Assembly: GCA_023257655.1 (NCBI GenBank)
Contig: JALRBQ010000002.1
Span: 1-43,006 of the forward strand
Length of the DNA stretch: 43,006 nucleotides
Direction: 5' to 3'
Source of the DNA: Pseudomonadales bacterium
GTDB taxonomy: Bacteria > Pseudomonadota > Gammaproteobacteria > Pseudomonadales > Pseudohongiellaceae
Shown here: positions 17,266 to 25,855 of the stretch, piece after piece
Layout: each line of letters starts with the position of its first letter
Numbering within the stretch: position 1 is the stretch's first letter
Translations under genes and position numbers: made by a program
Notes under the pieces: model-generated
Told to the model about the DNA's origin: nothing
Database searches by the model: none
What the model saw: the letters and a program-made list of their open reading frames with translations, nothing else

Positions 17266-19830
17266 TTAGAGCCCGAGTGAGGCGGCCCTGAACAGGTCGT
17301 CCGCCGCCTGCAATACCTTGCCACGCAACCGGGCGGGCAGATCGGGGTTATCATCCAGGTACTGTTGGACAATGGCAGCGGCTTCCGGCGATTGATAGCC
17401 GGCCAAGGTCGCATTGAGCCAGCTTAGCGGGAAGAAGATATCGCCAGTGCGCTGAATCTCACCGGTGAGATCAAGGCTGGGGCGCAGCAAGTCCAGAGCG
17501 GATTCGTTGCGCAGTGGATGGTGCAAAGCTGCTTGCGCTTCCAGCACCCACGACTCGCGGCGCCGTACCGTGACGTCGGCAAACTTCTGGAACAAAGCCT
17601 CTCCGGCCGCCGGGTCATCACCCAAGGCAGGCAGAATGAATTGGAATCGGGCGCGCCAATCCGGGTTTTCGATGCGCTCGGCTTGCGCGGACAGCATGGC
17701 GGCGGCATCGGGAACCTTGCGCAAAGCCAGTGCCTCGGCCAGATCGGTGAACTGCTGTTCCTGTAGCGGCAAGCCTTCGATGGCCTCGTTACCTCGCCAG
17801 AGGCTCTCGAGCCGTGCAATCCCTGCCTCCGAAAGCGTGACGCTCACGAGCGTGTTGAAGTAAGCGCCCTTGCGTCCCGCCGTCGGCGCGCGTTCCAGAG
17901 CCGCCCAGAGCGCGGCTTCCAGCGATGGGCTGACTCGTCGACGCGCGCCCTCATTGAGGAACTGCCAATACACATGCCGCAGCAGACCAAGCATCTGTTG
18001 CGCCACAAGCTCATCCGACTCGTCGGTCACCGCCCGGATGCCGGCGGTGATGAAGTCGATGGATGCCAGGTTTCCCTCCAGCACCTCTTCCAACAGGTTT
18101 TGCCAGACTACCGCCCGGTGAATCGGATTCTCCAGATTCTGGAGGTTCGTCAGCAGGTTCGAACGACTGTGAGGATCCAGCACGAAATGCCCGTATCCGA
18201 GGCCGTCAGCCCCGGCCAGAATGAAATCCGGTTCCGCGTCTGACTCCAAGGCAACGAAGGCTTCCGCGTCTTGCAGATGCACCTGTAGTTCAGTGAGATG
18301 ACCACCAACGCTTACTGCCAGCGCGATGGGTTGGTTCCAGAGCAGCCCACGGCCGGGCACCGGATCTGACTGCCGGACATGAATGCCGCCGTCCCGCCAT
18401 TCCGTGGTGATACGAGGCCTGCCGGTGGCATTGACCCAAACCTCACTCCAGGCAGTAAGGTCCTCATCGGTGAGTCCGTCGAGGATGGCAATGAGATCCG
18501 GCCAGGTGGCATTGCCATAGGCATGGCTCGACAGATATTCGCGCAAGCCCGCTTGCAGCTGATCAGGGCCGATCAGCGCTTCCAGCTGCCTGACAACGAT
18601 GGGCGCCTTCTGGTAGATGATGGCGCCATAGAGTGAGCCTGCGTCATTCAGGTTGTCGAGCTGCTGACGGATCGGATTCGTGCCTGGCGTGCGGTCCACG
18701 CCGTAAGCCGCCGGGTGATTGGCCTGGAAGAAACGCAGGTCCAGATTGAGATCCGGGAAGGCGGGCCCGGCGATTTTTGCCGCCATGAAATTGGCAAACA
18801 CCTCTTTCATCCAGACGTCGTTAAACCATTCCATCGTCACAAGATCACCGAACCACATGTGTGCGGTTTCATGGGCGATGAGGCTGGCCCGGCCCAGCTC
18901 CTGGGTGCGGCTGGCCGAGGGATCCAGAAACAGGGTCGACGCCCGGTACCAAATCGCGCCGGGGTGCTCCATGCCCCCGAACTGGAATGCCGGGACCGCG
19001 AAGAACTCGAACTTGTCGAAGGGATAGTCGATGCCGGTATAGTCTTCGAGCCAGGCCAGGGACGCCGCCTGCAGATCGAAGATTTGCGGCAGATTGCGCG
19101 CCAGTTTGTTGGCATCTGTTTCCCGGTGATAGAGCGTGAACTGACGCCCGTCACGTTCGGCAGTCGCCACCTGTAAATCGCCGGCGGCGAAGGCAAACAG
19201 ATAGGTGCTGATCGGCTCGGTAGTTTTGAAGCGCAGCACGTCCCGGGTGGTACTTGCCGCATCCCGGAACAACATGGCGCCATTGGTCACCGCCTGCCAC
19301 TCCGAAGGCATTTCGAGTGTCAGCGTGAACCGCGCTTTCAGGTCCGGCTGGTCGAACACCGGCAAGGCCGTGGAGGCGCGATCAGGAACGAACAGCGCGT
19401 AGAGAAAATCCGGCTGTCGGTTCAACGCTGTGTCGGTGCTGACGAAGTCGACATCGATGCGATGGGGGCCGGGTTTGAGACTGCTAGTCGGGATCACGAT
19501 GTGGTCAGTGGGCAAGGAGTAATCCACCGGCTCGCCATCGAGGTGAACCCGTTGTACCTGCTCGGGGGGTGCACGGAAATCCAACACCAGTTGAGCGTTA
19601 ACCGCGGTCAGGTCAAAACGAATCACGTTGGAACCGGTAACCGGTTCTGATATCGCGGCGGGTAGCTGCAGGGTCAAGTCGTAATGCACCTCGCTGAGCA
19701 AGGCAACCCGTTCTCGCGCCAGGCTCAGGGCCACTCCGGGCGCAGGCTCGGTCGGCGCGGGTTCCGTTGTTCCGGAATCACAGCGCGTAAGCAGAGCCAG
19801 CAACAGCATCGACAGCAAGAATCGGGACAT
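17266..19830 (-). CDS. Exported M1-family zinc aminopeptidase
   Basis: The protein of about 854 residues has the M1 (PepN/ERAP-type) layout. An N-terminal beta domain is followed by the substrate-binding GGMEHPGAIWY motif (near residue 286, the GxMEN equivalent with His in place of Asn), the zinc site HETAH (about 320-324) with the distal Glu in KEVFAN, and a helical ERAP1-like C-terminal domain. It would remove N-terminal residues from peptides. MSRFLLSMLLLALLTRC at the start is an export signal; the Arg before Cys makes a lipobox doubtful. I chose the internal ATG that begins this signal; no strong ribosome site is seen at either start. Confidence 0.85.
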   Translation of the reverse strand: MSRFLLSMLLLALLTRCDSGTTEPAPTEPAPGVALSLARERVALLSEVHYDLTLQLPAAISEPVTGSNVIRFDLTAVNAQLVLDFRAPPEQVQRVHLDGEPVDYSLPTDHIVIPTSSLKPGPHRIDVDFVSTDTALNRQPDFLYALFVPDRASTALPVFDQPDLKARFTLTLEMPSEWQAVTNGAMLFRDAASTTRDVLRFKTTEPISTYLFAFAAGDLQVATAERDGRQFTLYHRETDANKLARNLPQIFDLQAASLAWLEDYTGIDYPFDKFEFFAVPAFQFGGMEHPGAIWYRASTLFLDPSASRTQELGRASLIAHETAHMWFGDLVTMEWFNDVWMKEVFANFMAAKIAGPAFPDLNLDLRFFQANHPAAYGVDRTPGTNPIRQQLDNLNDAGSLYGAIIYQKAPIVVRQLEALIGPDQLQAGLREYLSSHAYGNATWPDLIAILDGLTDEDLTAWSEVWVNATGRPRITTEWRDGGIHVRQSDPVPGRGLLWNQPIALAVSVGGHLTELQVHLQDAEAFVALESDAEPDFILAGADGLGYGHFVLDPHSRSNLLTNLQNLENPIHRAVVWQNLLEEVLEGNLASIDFITAGIRAVTDESDELVAQQMLGLLRHVYWQFLNEGARRRVSPSLEAALWAALERAPTAGRKGAYFNTLVSVTLSEAGIARLESLWRGNEAIEGLPLQEQQFTDLAEALALRKVPDAAAMLSAQAERIENPDWRARFQFILPALGDDPAAGEALFQKFADVTVRRRESWVLEAQAALHHPLRNESALDLLRPSLDLTGEIQRTGDIFFPLSWLNATLAGYQSPEAAAIVQQYLDDNPDLPARLRGKVLQAADDLFRAASLGL

Positions 19831-19899
19831 GGGCAGAGAATAGCAGAATTTCCCCGCAAACAAGCGCACGGTGAGTGCCTGACTCATTCCGTTATGCAA

Positions 19900-19933
19900 T
19901 AAAAAAGCCGTGGCGAATTACTTCGCCACGGCT
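19900..19933 (-). terminator. Rho-independent terminator of the NHL protein gene
   Basis: A 12-bp perfect stem (19906-19917 with 19922-19933, loop TTAC) is followed on the minus strand by a run of T (plus-strand A tract at 19901-19906). It ends transcription of the NHL beta-propeller gene just before the start of the aminopeptidase gene. Confidence 0.85.
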
Positions 19934-19957
19934 CTTATCTGAGGAGGTCAGACTGTC

Positions 19958-21151
19958 TTACAGTTTGTTAGCAGGCCAGGTAGGGGCACGCTCTTTAACT
20001 GTGATGGGTCGGATGCCTTGGTAGACAAACTTCTGCACGCGAGCACCTTCGTAGGTCTCGGTAGTATAGATGTTGCCTTCAGAGTCAGTAGCGATACTGT
20101 GTGGTGCATACCAGGTGCCAGGCTGACGACCACCTTGACCGAAGGTATACAGGACTTCCATGGATTGACGATCGATGACAGATACCTTGAAGTTCTGACC
20201 ATCAACCAGATACATGAACTCTTGCTCAGGATCCTTGGAGAACGCGATATCCCAGGTAGAGCCCTGATTCAAGGTCTTCGGGTTATATACCACTTCTCTG
20301 ACGTAAGTGCCGTCTTTGCGGAAGACCTGAACGCGGTCAGCGCCACGGTCACATACATAGACCAGGCCATCATAGGTAGGCTCGGCGCAGTGAACCGGAC
20401 CACGGAATTGTTGTGGACCAGCTACACCAGGAGTGTAGGTAACATCGGCTTCGTCATCAGGTCGATTGCCGTAGGCACCCCAGTAACGCTTGAAAGCGCC
20501 AGTAGAAACGTCAAGCACGGCAACACGGCGGTTACGATATCCATCCGCGATGTAGGCTTCGTTGGCTTCTACGTCAATCGCGATTTCTGCAACACGGCTG
20601 AAGTGAGTCTGGCTGTTGCTGTCACGGTCTTCACCTGGAACACCGATGGTGCGAATGTATTCGCCGTCACGGGTAAACACGAGGATGTGGGAGTCACTGC
20701 CACCGTTACCACCGATCCAGATATCACCATTTGGTGCAATCTCGATACCGTGATTGGATTCCGGCCATACGTAAGGTGCGTCTGGATCGGGTCCACCGAA
20801 GGCATTGACGACGTTACCGGCATGGTCAAATTCGATAATTGGCGGAGCTGGTTGGCAACACTCGGATACACCGCCCTGCAGACCAATTTCGGTGTTACCA
20901 CCAAACTGGGATGCATCATTACGATGTACTACGAATACGTGGTCGCGATTATCCACGTGCACGCCAATGGTATTACCCATTGCCCACATATGTGGCAGGG
21001 GTCGTGGCCAATAGGGATCGACTTCAAAGTGAGGAGCCATGACACCGCTACCTGCGGCGACACTGGGCTCTTGTAACTTGGTTTGTCCCACTCCCAGAAC
21101 AATCAATGCAACTACGAGAGCCGCTCCTATCGAAAGCTTCAATTTTGTCAT
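19958..21151 (-). CDS. Secreted NHL beta-propeller protein, peptidyl-hydroxyglycine lyase-like
   Basis: The 397-residue protein has an N-terminal signal or anchor (IGAALVVALIVLGVG) and repeated NHL blades such as GNTIGVHVDNRDHVFVVHR, SNHGIEIAPNGDIWIGGN, EIAIDVEANEAYIADGYRNRRVAVLD, LVYVCDRGADRVQVF and SIATDSEGNIYTTETYEGARVQKF. This matches bacterial proteins named after the lyase half (PAL) of peptidyl-glycine amidating enzyme, but such bacterial members have no proven substrate. AGGAG lies 8 nt before the ATG. The base composition differs from the neighbours, with many GGT, GTA and ACT codons that suggest high expression. A perfect inverted repeat overlaps its probable promoter and a strong terminator follows, so it is a stand-alone unit. 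Confidence 0.7.
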   Translation of the reverse strand: MTKLKLSIGAALVVALIVLGVGQTKLQEPSVAAGSGVMAPHFEVDPYWPRPLPHMWAMGNTIGVHVDNRDHVFVVHRNDASQFGGNTEIGLQGGVSECCQPAPPIIEFDHAGNVVNAFGGPDPDAPYVWPESNHGIEIAPNGDIWIGGNGGSDSHILVFTRDGEYIRTIGVPGEDRDSNSQTHFSRVAEIAIDVEANEAYIADGYRNRRVAVLDVSTGAFKRYWGAYGNRPDDEADVTYTPGVAGPQQFRGPVHCAEPTYDGLVYVCDRGADRVQVFRKDGTYVREVVYNPKTLNQGSTWDIAFSKDPEQEFMYLVDGQNFKVSVIDRQSMEVLYTFGQGGRQPGTWYAPHSIATDSEGNIYTTETYEGARVQKFVYQGIRPITVKERAPTWPANKL

Positions 21152-21578
21152 TCTTATTCTCCTGTAATGCCCAAAAGCAGGGTCGAAGTATACTGCGTAA
21201 AACCTGCACAGTATACCGATGGGGCTGGGTCAGGTAACTAGGCAATGCCGGAAAAATTACACAATCTTACAGATTCAGCGCAGCAGTCTGGAGTGGACGC
21301 GTCGCTGCCCGCTCTTCCGCGGATAATAGTTTAAGCCTTTGTTTTTATTGCCCTAAATTTTCATTAACCCGAAGTAAACTGCGGGTAAACGTTTCGGGCT
21401 GACTGGAATCTCCTGGTCTGGAGCCGGTGAAGTTCACCCGTTCCTCCGGGCGCAGCATCACTTTTCCTCAATCCTCGGGGAAAACGGGCCAATGCCGGTT
21501 GGAGTTTGCCTTACGGGGCCAAGTCCTGCCGCGCTGCGGCCCGACCGCGCCAGCATCCCCAACTCGCCTGCAGCGCGA
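21152..21578. other. 427-bp region without a recognised gene
   Basis: The left part holds the promoter and operator of the NHL protein gene (see 21187-21216). The remainder, from about 21240 to the fumC remnant, has no credible reading frame, hairpin terminator or RNA gene that I can see. Its G/C-rich stretch near 21430-21580 may be decayed sequence related to the neighbouring pseudogenes. Confidence 0.4.
21187..21216 (-). promoter_or_regulatory. Inverted repeat overlapping the NHL gene promoter
   Basis: The arms GTATACTG (21188-21195) and CAGTATAC (21209-21216) are a perfect 8-bp inverted repeat with a 13-bp spacer, 21 bp centre to centre, about two helix turns. On the minus strand the downstream arm contains TATACT, a good -10 hexamer placed about 36 nt before the start codon, and the other arm falls where a -35 would be. 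A dimeric repressor bound here would block the promoter. It could instead be an mRNA hairpin. Confidence 0.45.
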
Positions 21579-21896
21579 TCAATCCGCCGGGCGTGTCAGC
21601 GCCCCAAGCTGCAGCGCCGCATCGAATTCCTCCGCGGAGAGGTAACCGAGATCCACCACAGCCTGTCGGAGGCTGATGGCTTCGGCATGGGCATGCTTGG
21701 CGGCGACTGCAGCCCGGTCGTAACCGAGCACAGGCGTCAACGCCGTCACCAGCATCAGTGACTGCTCGACGTTATGTTTCAGCGTCACCGCATTGGGGAG
21801 GATGCCCTTCACGCAGTGCGTACCGAAGCTGGTCATCGCGTCTGCCAGCAAGCCGAGAGACTCCATCAGCGTCACCAGCATCAGCGGCTTGTACAC
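21579..21896 (-). pseudogene. fumC (class II fumarase) 3' remnant
   Basis: The 105 codons match only the last part of class II fumarate hydratase: VYKPLM, SLGLLADAMTSFGTHCVKGI, SLMLVTALTPVLGYDRAA, AKHAHAEAISLRQAVVDLGYLSAEEFD. A normal FumC is about 460 residues; everything before VYKPLM, including the catalytic GSSxMPxKxN loop, is missing, and an in-frame TGA lies six codons upstream of the homology. The remaining frame is still open. It lies tail-out next to the broken threonine ammonia-lyase and is not expected to be functional. Confidence 0.75.
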
Positions 21897-22128
21897 GTAG
21901 TGAGAAACTGTTCACCAATATACGCGGTTTATTGGCTGCTCATAGGCGCATCCTCGGCTTTATGGACAGGCTCTGACCAATTCAGGATAACCAGGCTGGC
22001 CAAGCTCACGATCCGGTTCGCTGCGAACGTGCTTCGCTCATTACCGCCGCGAGCGATCGTCGCGCGCGGCAGCGCCCTGCTGACGGGGGTATCTTCCCGC
22101 AGCCAATTCACCGCAGCAAGCAGGCGAT

Positions 22129-23343
22129 ATGACTCTGACCCTTACGCAAATCCAGGATGCCGCAAAACGCATCGCCTCGGCCACGATCAATACGCGTTTC
22201 GAGAAATCTTTCACCTTGTCCGAGATTGCCGGCACCGAGATTTACCTTAAATTCGAGAATTTTCAGTTCACCGCCTCGTTCAAGGATCGGGGAGCACTCA
22301 ATAAATTGCTGTTGTTGCGTGAACAGGGATCGGGCCAGGGAGTGATCGCAATGTCGGCCAGCAATCATGCCAAGTCTTTCGCCTATCACGCGCAGCGTTT
22401 GCAGATACCCGCAACGATTGTTATGCTTAAGAATACGCCTAATGTGAAGGTGGAGGACACTAAAAATTTCTGTGCACGCATTATCCTGCACGGTCGCACA
22501 CTTGACGAGGCAGCACAACACGCGCGCGAATTGGCCGCTGCCGAGAACCTCGTCTTTGTACACCCATTCAATGATCTCGACATCATGGCGGGCCAGGGCA
22601 CTGTCGCTCTCGAGATGCTGCGTGCCGAGCCCGATCTGGACACTATCGTCGTACCTATTGGAGACGGAGTACTAATTGCCGCGGTCGCGACCGCAGCCAG
22701 AGCACTGCGCCCCCAGATTCGGATTATTGGCGTGGAAGTCGAGGCCTACCCCAGCGTTCACGGCGCCCTACACGCCCATGATCGGTATACAGGCGGGTCC
22801 ACCATTGCCGAAGGCATCGCCGTGAAGCAGCCAGGCGAATCGACGCTGGAGGTGATACGGCGGCTCGTGGACGACGTGTTAATCGTCAAGGAAGAAGCCA
22901 TCGAGTAGGCCATCAATCTGTATTTGAGCATCGAAAAAACGGTGTCCGAGGGCGCCGGCGCAGCCGCACTGTCGGCGGTACTGGCGAATCGCGAGTTGTT
23001 TAGCGGACAAAAAACCGCGCTCATCATTTCCGGTGCCAATATCGACTCACGCATTCTGGCATCGGTGTTGATGCGTCGACTCGTCAGCAAAGGACGCATC
23101 GTCCGCTTCCTCGTCCAGATAGATGACTCTCCAGGCAGCCTCTCCGAAGTTGCCGCCACCATCGGTGAATTTGGCGGCAATATTCTCGATGTCTCGCATC
23201 AGCGCATGTTTGCAAGCGTACCCATCAAGAAGGCTGACCTGTATGTAACGGTGGAGACACGGGACGCGACCCAAAATCTTGAGATACTGGGAAAACTGCG
23301 TGAGCGCGGCTACGATGCCGAGTTGCTAAACGATACTGCCTGA
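22129..23343 (+). pseudogene. Threonine ammonia-lyase with internal amber codon
   Basis: The 405-codon frame covers a whole threonine ammonia-lyase (about 400 residues) with a C-terminal ACT domain. PLP lysine region FTASFKDRG (Lys52), KNTPNVKV, HPFNDLDIMAGQGTVALEML, then after the break AINLYLSIEKTVSEGAGAAAL and the ACT-type segment VQIDDSPGSLSEVAATIGEFGGNI. One TAG at 22906-22908 interrupts it at a place where relatives have an ordinary residue (EAIE-x-AINL); both halves are in the same frame, so a single C-to-T change in CAG would explain it. PLP motifs are also damaged: SASNHAK for SAGNHAQ and PIGDGVL for PIGGGGL. Loss of function is the simplest reading. Confidence 0.8.
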
Positions 23344-23355
23344 CAAGCACAGTAA

Positions 23356-24804
23356 TCAGGGCAACTGTAACGGCCGATCCACGTTAGTGTCTTGTGCGAT
23401 CAACCAATCCAGGAAGGGCTGGCGGTAATTGATGCCGGTATCGAAAGCGTCCGGATCGTGCTCGGCGAAAACAGTCAGGCCATCACCTCCGGCATACATG
23501 AAGCTGTTGACGAGCACCCGATAAGCGCCGTCATCCCGCAAGGGCTCACCGGCACGGGTCAGGTGCCAGATGCCACTCTTTGATTCGACCCCAGCCACGA
23601 GTAAGGTAGGAGCCTGCGACAGAATTGCCCGCAACGCGGCACCGTGCAGGGTGACCGCCACAATGGTGTTATCAAATGGCATGATACCCGCCACACTACC
23701 ACTTGTGATTGTGCCCGCGGGCAGTCCGTCCCGGATGCCGCCTGCATTGGTGAGTGCCACATCCGCCGTGGGATCGGCTAGCAACCAGGATTCGACGATG
23801 GCCTGTCTCAGCCGCGGGCTACCGCGCTCGAGCGCGGTGGAGTTGTACCCGACCACAGCCGCAGTCAGAGCTTCGACCTCGTCACGCCAGTGTGCCACCA
23901 CGCCACTCACCGAATCCGAATCCATGCCGTCACGATTGTCATGTATCGAGAATTCCAGGCTTTGCACGACTCGACGTTCGGTGTCGACCCGAAACCGCGC
24001 CTTGGCATAGGATGTGAAAAAATAGCCCCCACCGAGCAGGACGGTATCACCAACCCGGGACGCTTCCAGCTCATTGCAATGTCCCCCGCCCATGAAATGA
24101 ATGCCCAGATCGGCGACGCGTTCGGCAAGTTCATGCAGTGGTGCCATACACACATGGGCGATCACGAACAACAGGTCAACATCCTGCGCGCGCAACTCGG
24201 CAACGGATTGCCGGAGACTGGGTTCGTACTCCCTGAACTCCAACTCGGTAACCATGGTCGGCATCGTGGTGCGGTAGGTCGATGTCGTCGTCAGGCCGAT
24301 GATGCCGACGCGCAGACCATTCACCTCGACGAGCGTATACGGCTGGATGCCGGCACTCATGGGCACCTCGCCGGTCGCACGCCAGCGCGTATTCGCACTG
24401 AGATAGGGAAATTCGGCCTCGTGAGCCCGCGCCGCAAGAGTATCGAGCCCGAAATCAAACTCGTGATTGCCCACGGCGGATGCGGCGTAATGCATGGCAT
24501 TCATGACCGCAACCATGCTCTGCCCCCGGGTCCAGGTCGACACGGCAGGGCCAGTCCAGTTATCGCCGCCGCTGAGCACGAGAAAGGGTCCATCAGGAGC
24601 ATACGCCTCCTCGTCACGCCATAGCTGATACAGGTTGGCGGCGCCGCTGCCTGGCGACACGCCTTCCATCCAGCCATGTTCATCATTGGTATAAAGCACC
24701 GTGAGCTCACGCACCCGATCGCCAGTGGAATCGACACGGCAGCCAGTCAATGCCATACAGGCGATCAAACCCAGACGCAGGAGGCTGACTGTTTTCAGAG
24801 ACAC
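23356..24804 (-). CDS. 5'-nucleotidase/UshA-family metallophosphoesterase lipoprotein
   Basis: The 482-residue protein starts with a lipoprotein signal (lipobox ALTGC, about residues 18-22). Its calcineurin-like phosphoesterase domain shows LYTNDEHGWMEG, LSGGDNWTGP, AVGNHEFDFG, VIAHVCMAP and FMGGGHCNEL, the metal-binding steps of the family; GGHCN replaces the usual GHxH. The C-terminal 5'-nucleotidase domain has ALTNAGGIRDGLPAGTIT, GIMPFDNTIVAVTL and NSFMYAGGDGLTVF. Such enzymes dephosphorylate nucleotides or cyclic phosphodiesters at the cell surface. GTG is the start, with a weak ribosome site. It is convergent with the broken lyase gene and appears intact. Confidence 0.85.
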   Translation of the reverse strand: MSLKTVSLLRLGLIACMALTGCRVDSTGDRVRELTVLYTNDEHGWMEGVSPGSGAANLYQLWRDEEAYAPDGPFLVLSGGDNWTGPAVSTWTRGQSMVAVMNAMHYAASAVGNHEFDFGLDTLAARAHEAEFPYLSANTRWRATGEVPMSAGIQPYTLVEVNGLRVGIIGLTTTSTYRTTMPTMVTELEFREYEPSLRQSVAELRAQDVDLLFVIAHVCMAPLHELAERVADLGIHFMGGGHCNELEASRVGDTVLLGGGYFFTSYAKARFRVDTERRVVQSLEFSIHDNRDGMDSDSVSGVVAHWRDEVEALTAAVVGYNSTALERGSPRLRQAIVESWLLADPTADVALTNAGGIRDGLPAGTITSGSVAGIMPFDNTIVAVTLHGAALRAILSQAPTLLVAGVESKSGIWHLTRAGEPLRDDGAYRVLVNSFMYAGGDGLTVFAEHDPDAFDTGINYRQPFLDWLIAQDTNVDRPLQLP

Positions 24805-24883
24805 GTGATTGCCTGTCGATGCCGCAAGATGAACGGCTATTACAAAGGCATCGACCGCCTAATGCAATAACCCAACTGTGGCA

Positions 24884-25189
24884 CTACAGCAATTTCTTCA
24901 GGCTCAGATAACCGTTGCGACTGATCGGCAGTTCCTTGCCGGTAGTGAGAATGGCGAGCTTGCTGTCCTTCGTCTCGGTTTCGATGCGTGCCAGATAATT
25001 CACATTCAGCAGGTATGACCGATGAATGCGACAAAACTGCCGGGGATCCAGTTTCGCTTCGAGATTGTTCAAGCGATCAAGCTTGATGTGGGTACTGCCT
25101 TCAGTCTGAATCGCGACATAATCATCTGCGGCCTCGATGTAGCAGACGGTATTGACCGCGATCACATGCACCTCGCTGCCATCCCGCAC
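24884..25189 (-). CDS. LytTR DNA-binding domain protein, 5'-truncated
   Basis: The 101-residue product is a lone LytTR domain: VRDGSEVHVIAVNTVCYIEAADDYVAIQT, LNNLEAKLDPRQFCRIHRSYLLNVNYLARIE and the final LPISRNGYLSLKKLL. In most relatives this domain follows a receiver domain, about 120 residues absent here. Homology begins a few codons before the GTG at 25189 (WLVRDG), in a frame joined to the tail of the EamA gene, and no ribosome site precedes it. It is either a remnant or an unusual small DNA-binding protein with no input domain. Confidence 0.55.
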   Translation of the reverse strand: MRDGSEVHVIAVNTVCYIEAADDYVAIQTEGSTHIKLDRLNNLEAKLDPRQFCRIHRSYLLNVNYLARIETETKDSKLAILTTGKELPISRNGYLSLKKLL

Positions 25190-25766
25190 CAGCCAGCACC
25201 GTCGCGGCGCTCAGCAGGCGGGGCAAAGCCAGGGACAGCGAGGCTTCCCGCAACCACAGCGAGGCCAGCGCAAAGCCGAGTCCGGCTCCAAGACCATACT
25301 TGATGCTGTCATTGTCGACGAGGTCGCGCAGCGTGATCTTCCAGTTGCTGGCGATCAGCACGCCGGCGACACCCAATACCACCGAGAGGTAACCAAGGCC
25401 ACTGAGTGCTTCGCCAAAGAACCAGGTTCCGAGCAACGCCGTCAGCAGAGCCTCGGTTTTGGCGAGCGCGGTACCGACGGCGAAATTGCGAATCGAGAGT
25501 GATTTGACGAGACACAAGGTCGCGCAGATCTGGGCCACACCGGCGAGACTTGCCCCGATGAAAAAGTCGCCATGCAGCGTGATTGCGTCCACCTGGTAGT
25601 ACCAGTACAGCGCTATAAACAAGGCTATGGCAAATGGCATTCCAAACAGGAAGCGCACCAGCGTCGCCGCTGGAATGGAGATATGCCGGGCGATCTGCTT
25701 CTGACCCGCCGTCCGTACCGATTGAAACACGACGGCGAGCAGGGTAAAGGCAACCCAGAATACCAT
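25122..25766 (-). pseudogene. EamA/DMT-family transporter, 3'-truncated
   Basis: The first roughly 190 residues are a normal EamA-type transporter with about six TM helices (VFWVAFTLLAVVFQSVRTAG, FLFGMPFAIALFIALYW, AVGTALAKTEALLTALLGTWFFGEAL, GYLSVVLGVAGVLIAS). At LPRLLSAATVLAG the homology stops and the frame runs into the LytTR gene out of frame, ending in the arbitrary tail CDRGQYRLLHRGRR. A full EamA protein has ten helices and about 290 residues. A deletion fusing it to a LytTR gene on the same strand explains the structure. The ATG chosen (25766) begins TM1. Confidence 0.65.
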
Positions 25767-25855
25767 CAGGAGAGACTCGTGACAGTGCAGTAAAACGCGG
25801 TTAATCTGGCGATTACCGACCAATAGCTGACGGCGGCAACGACGAGGGAATTCAC

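Noticed and set aside
20018..21076. 352-codon plus-strand open frame opposite the NHL gene
   Set aside because: The minus-strand NHL blades, ribosome site, promoter and terminator explain the region; the opposite frame is a codon-bias shadow.
22906..22908. Amber codon read as pyrrolysine or suppressed as a functional codon
   Set aside because: No pyrrolysine genes or suppressor tRNA are seen, the enzyme class never uses it, and other active-site motifs are also eroded.
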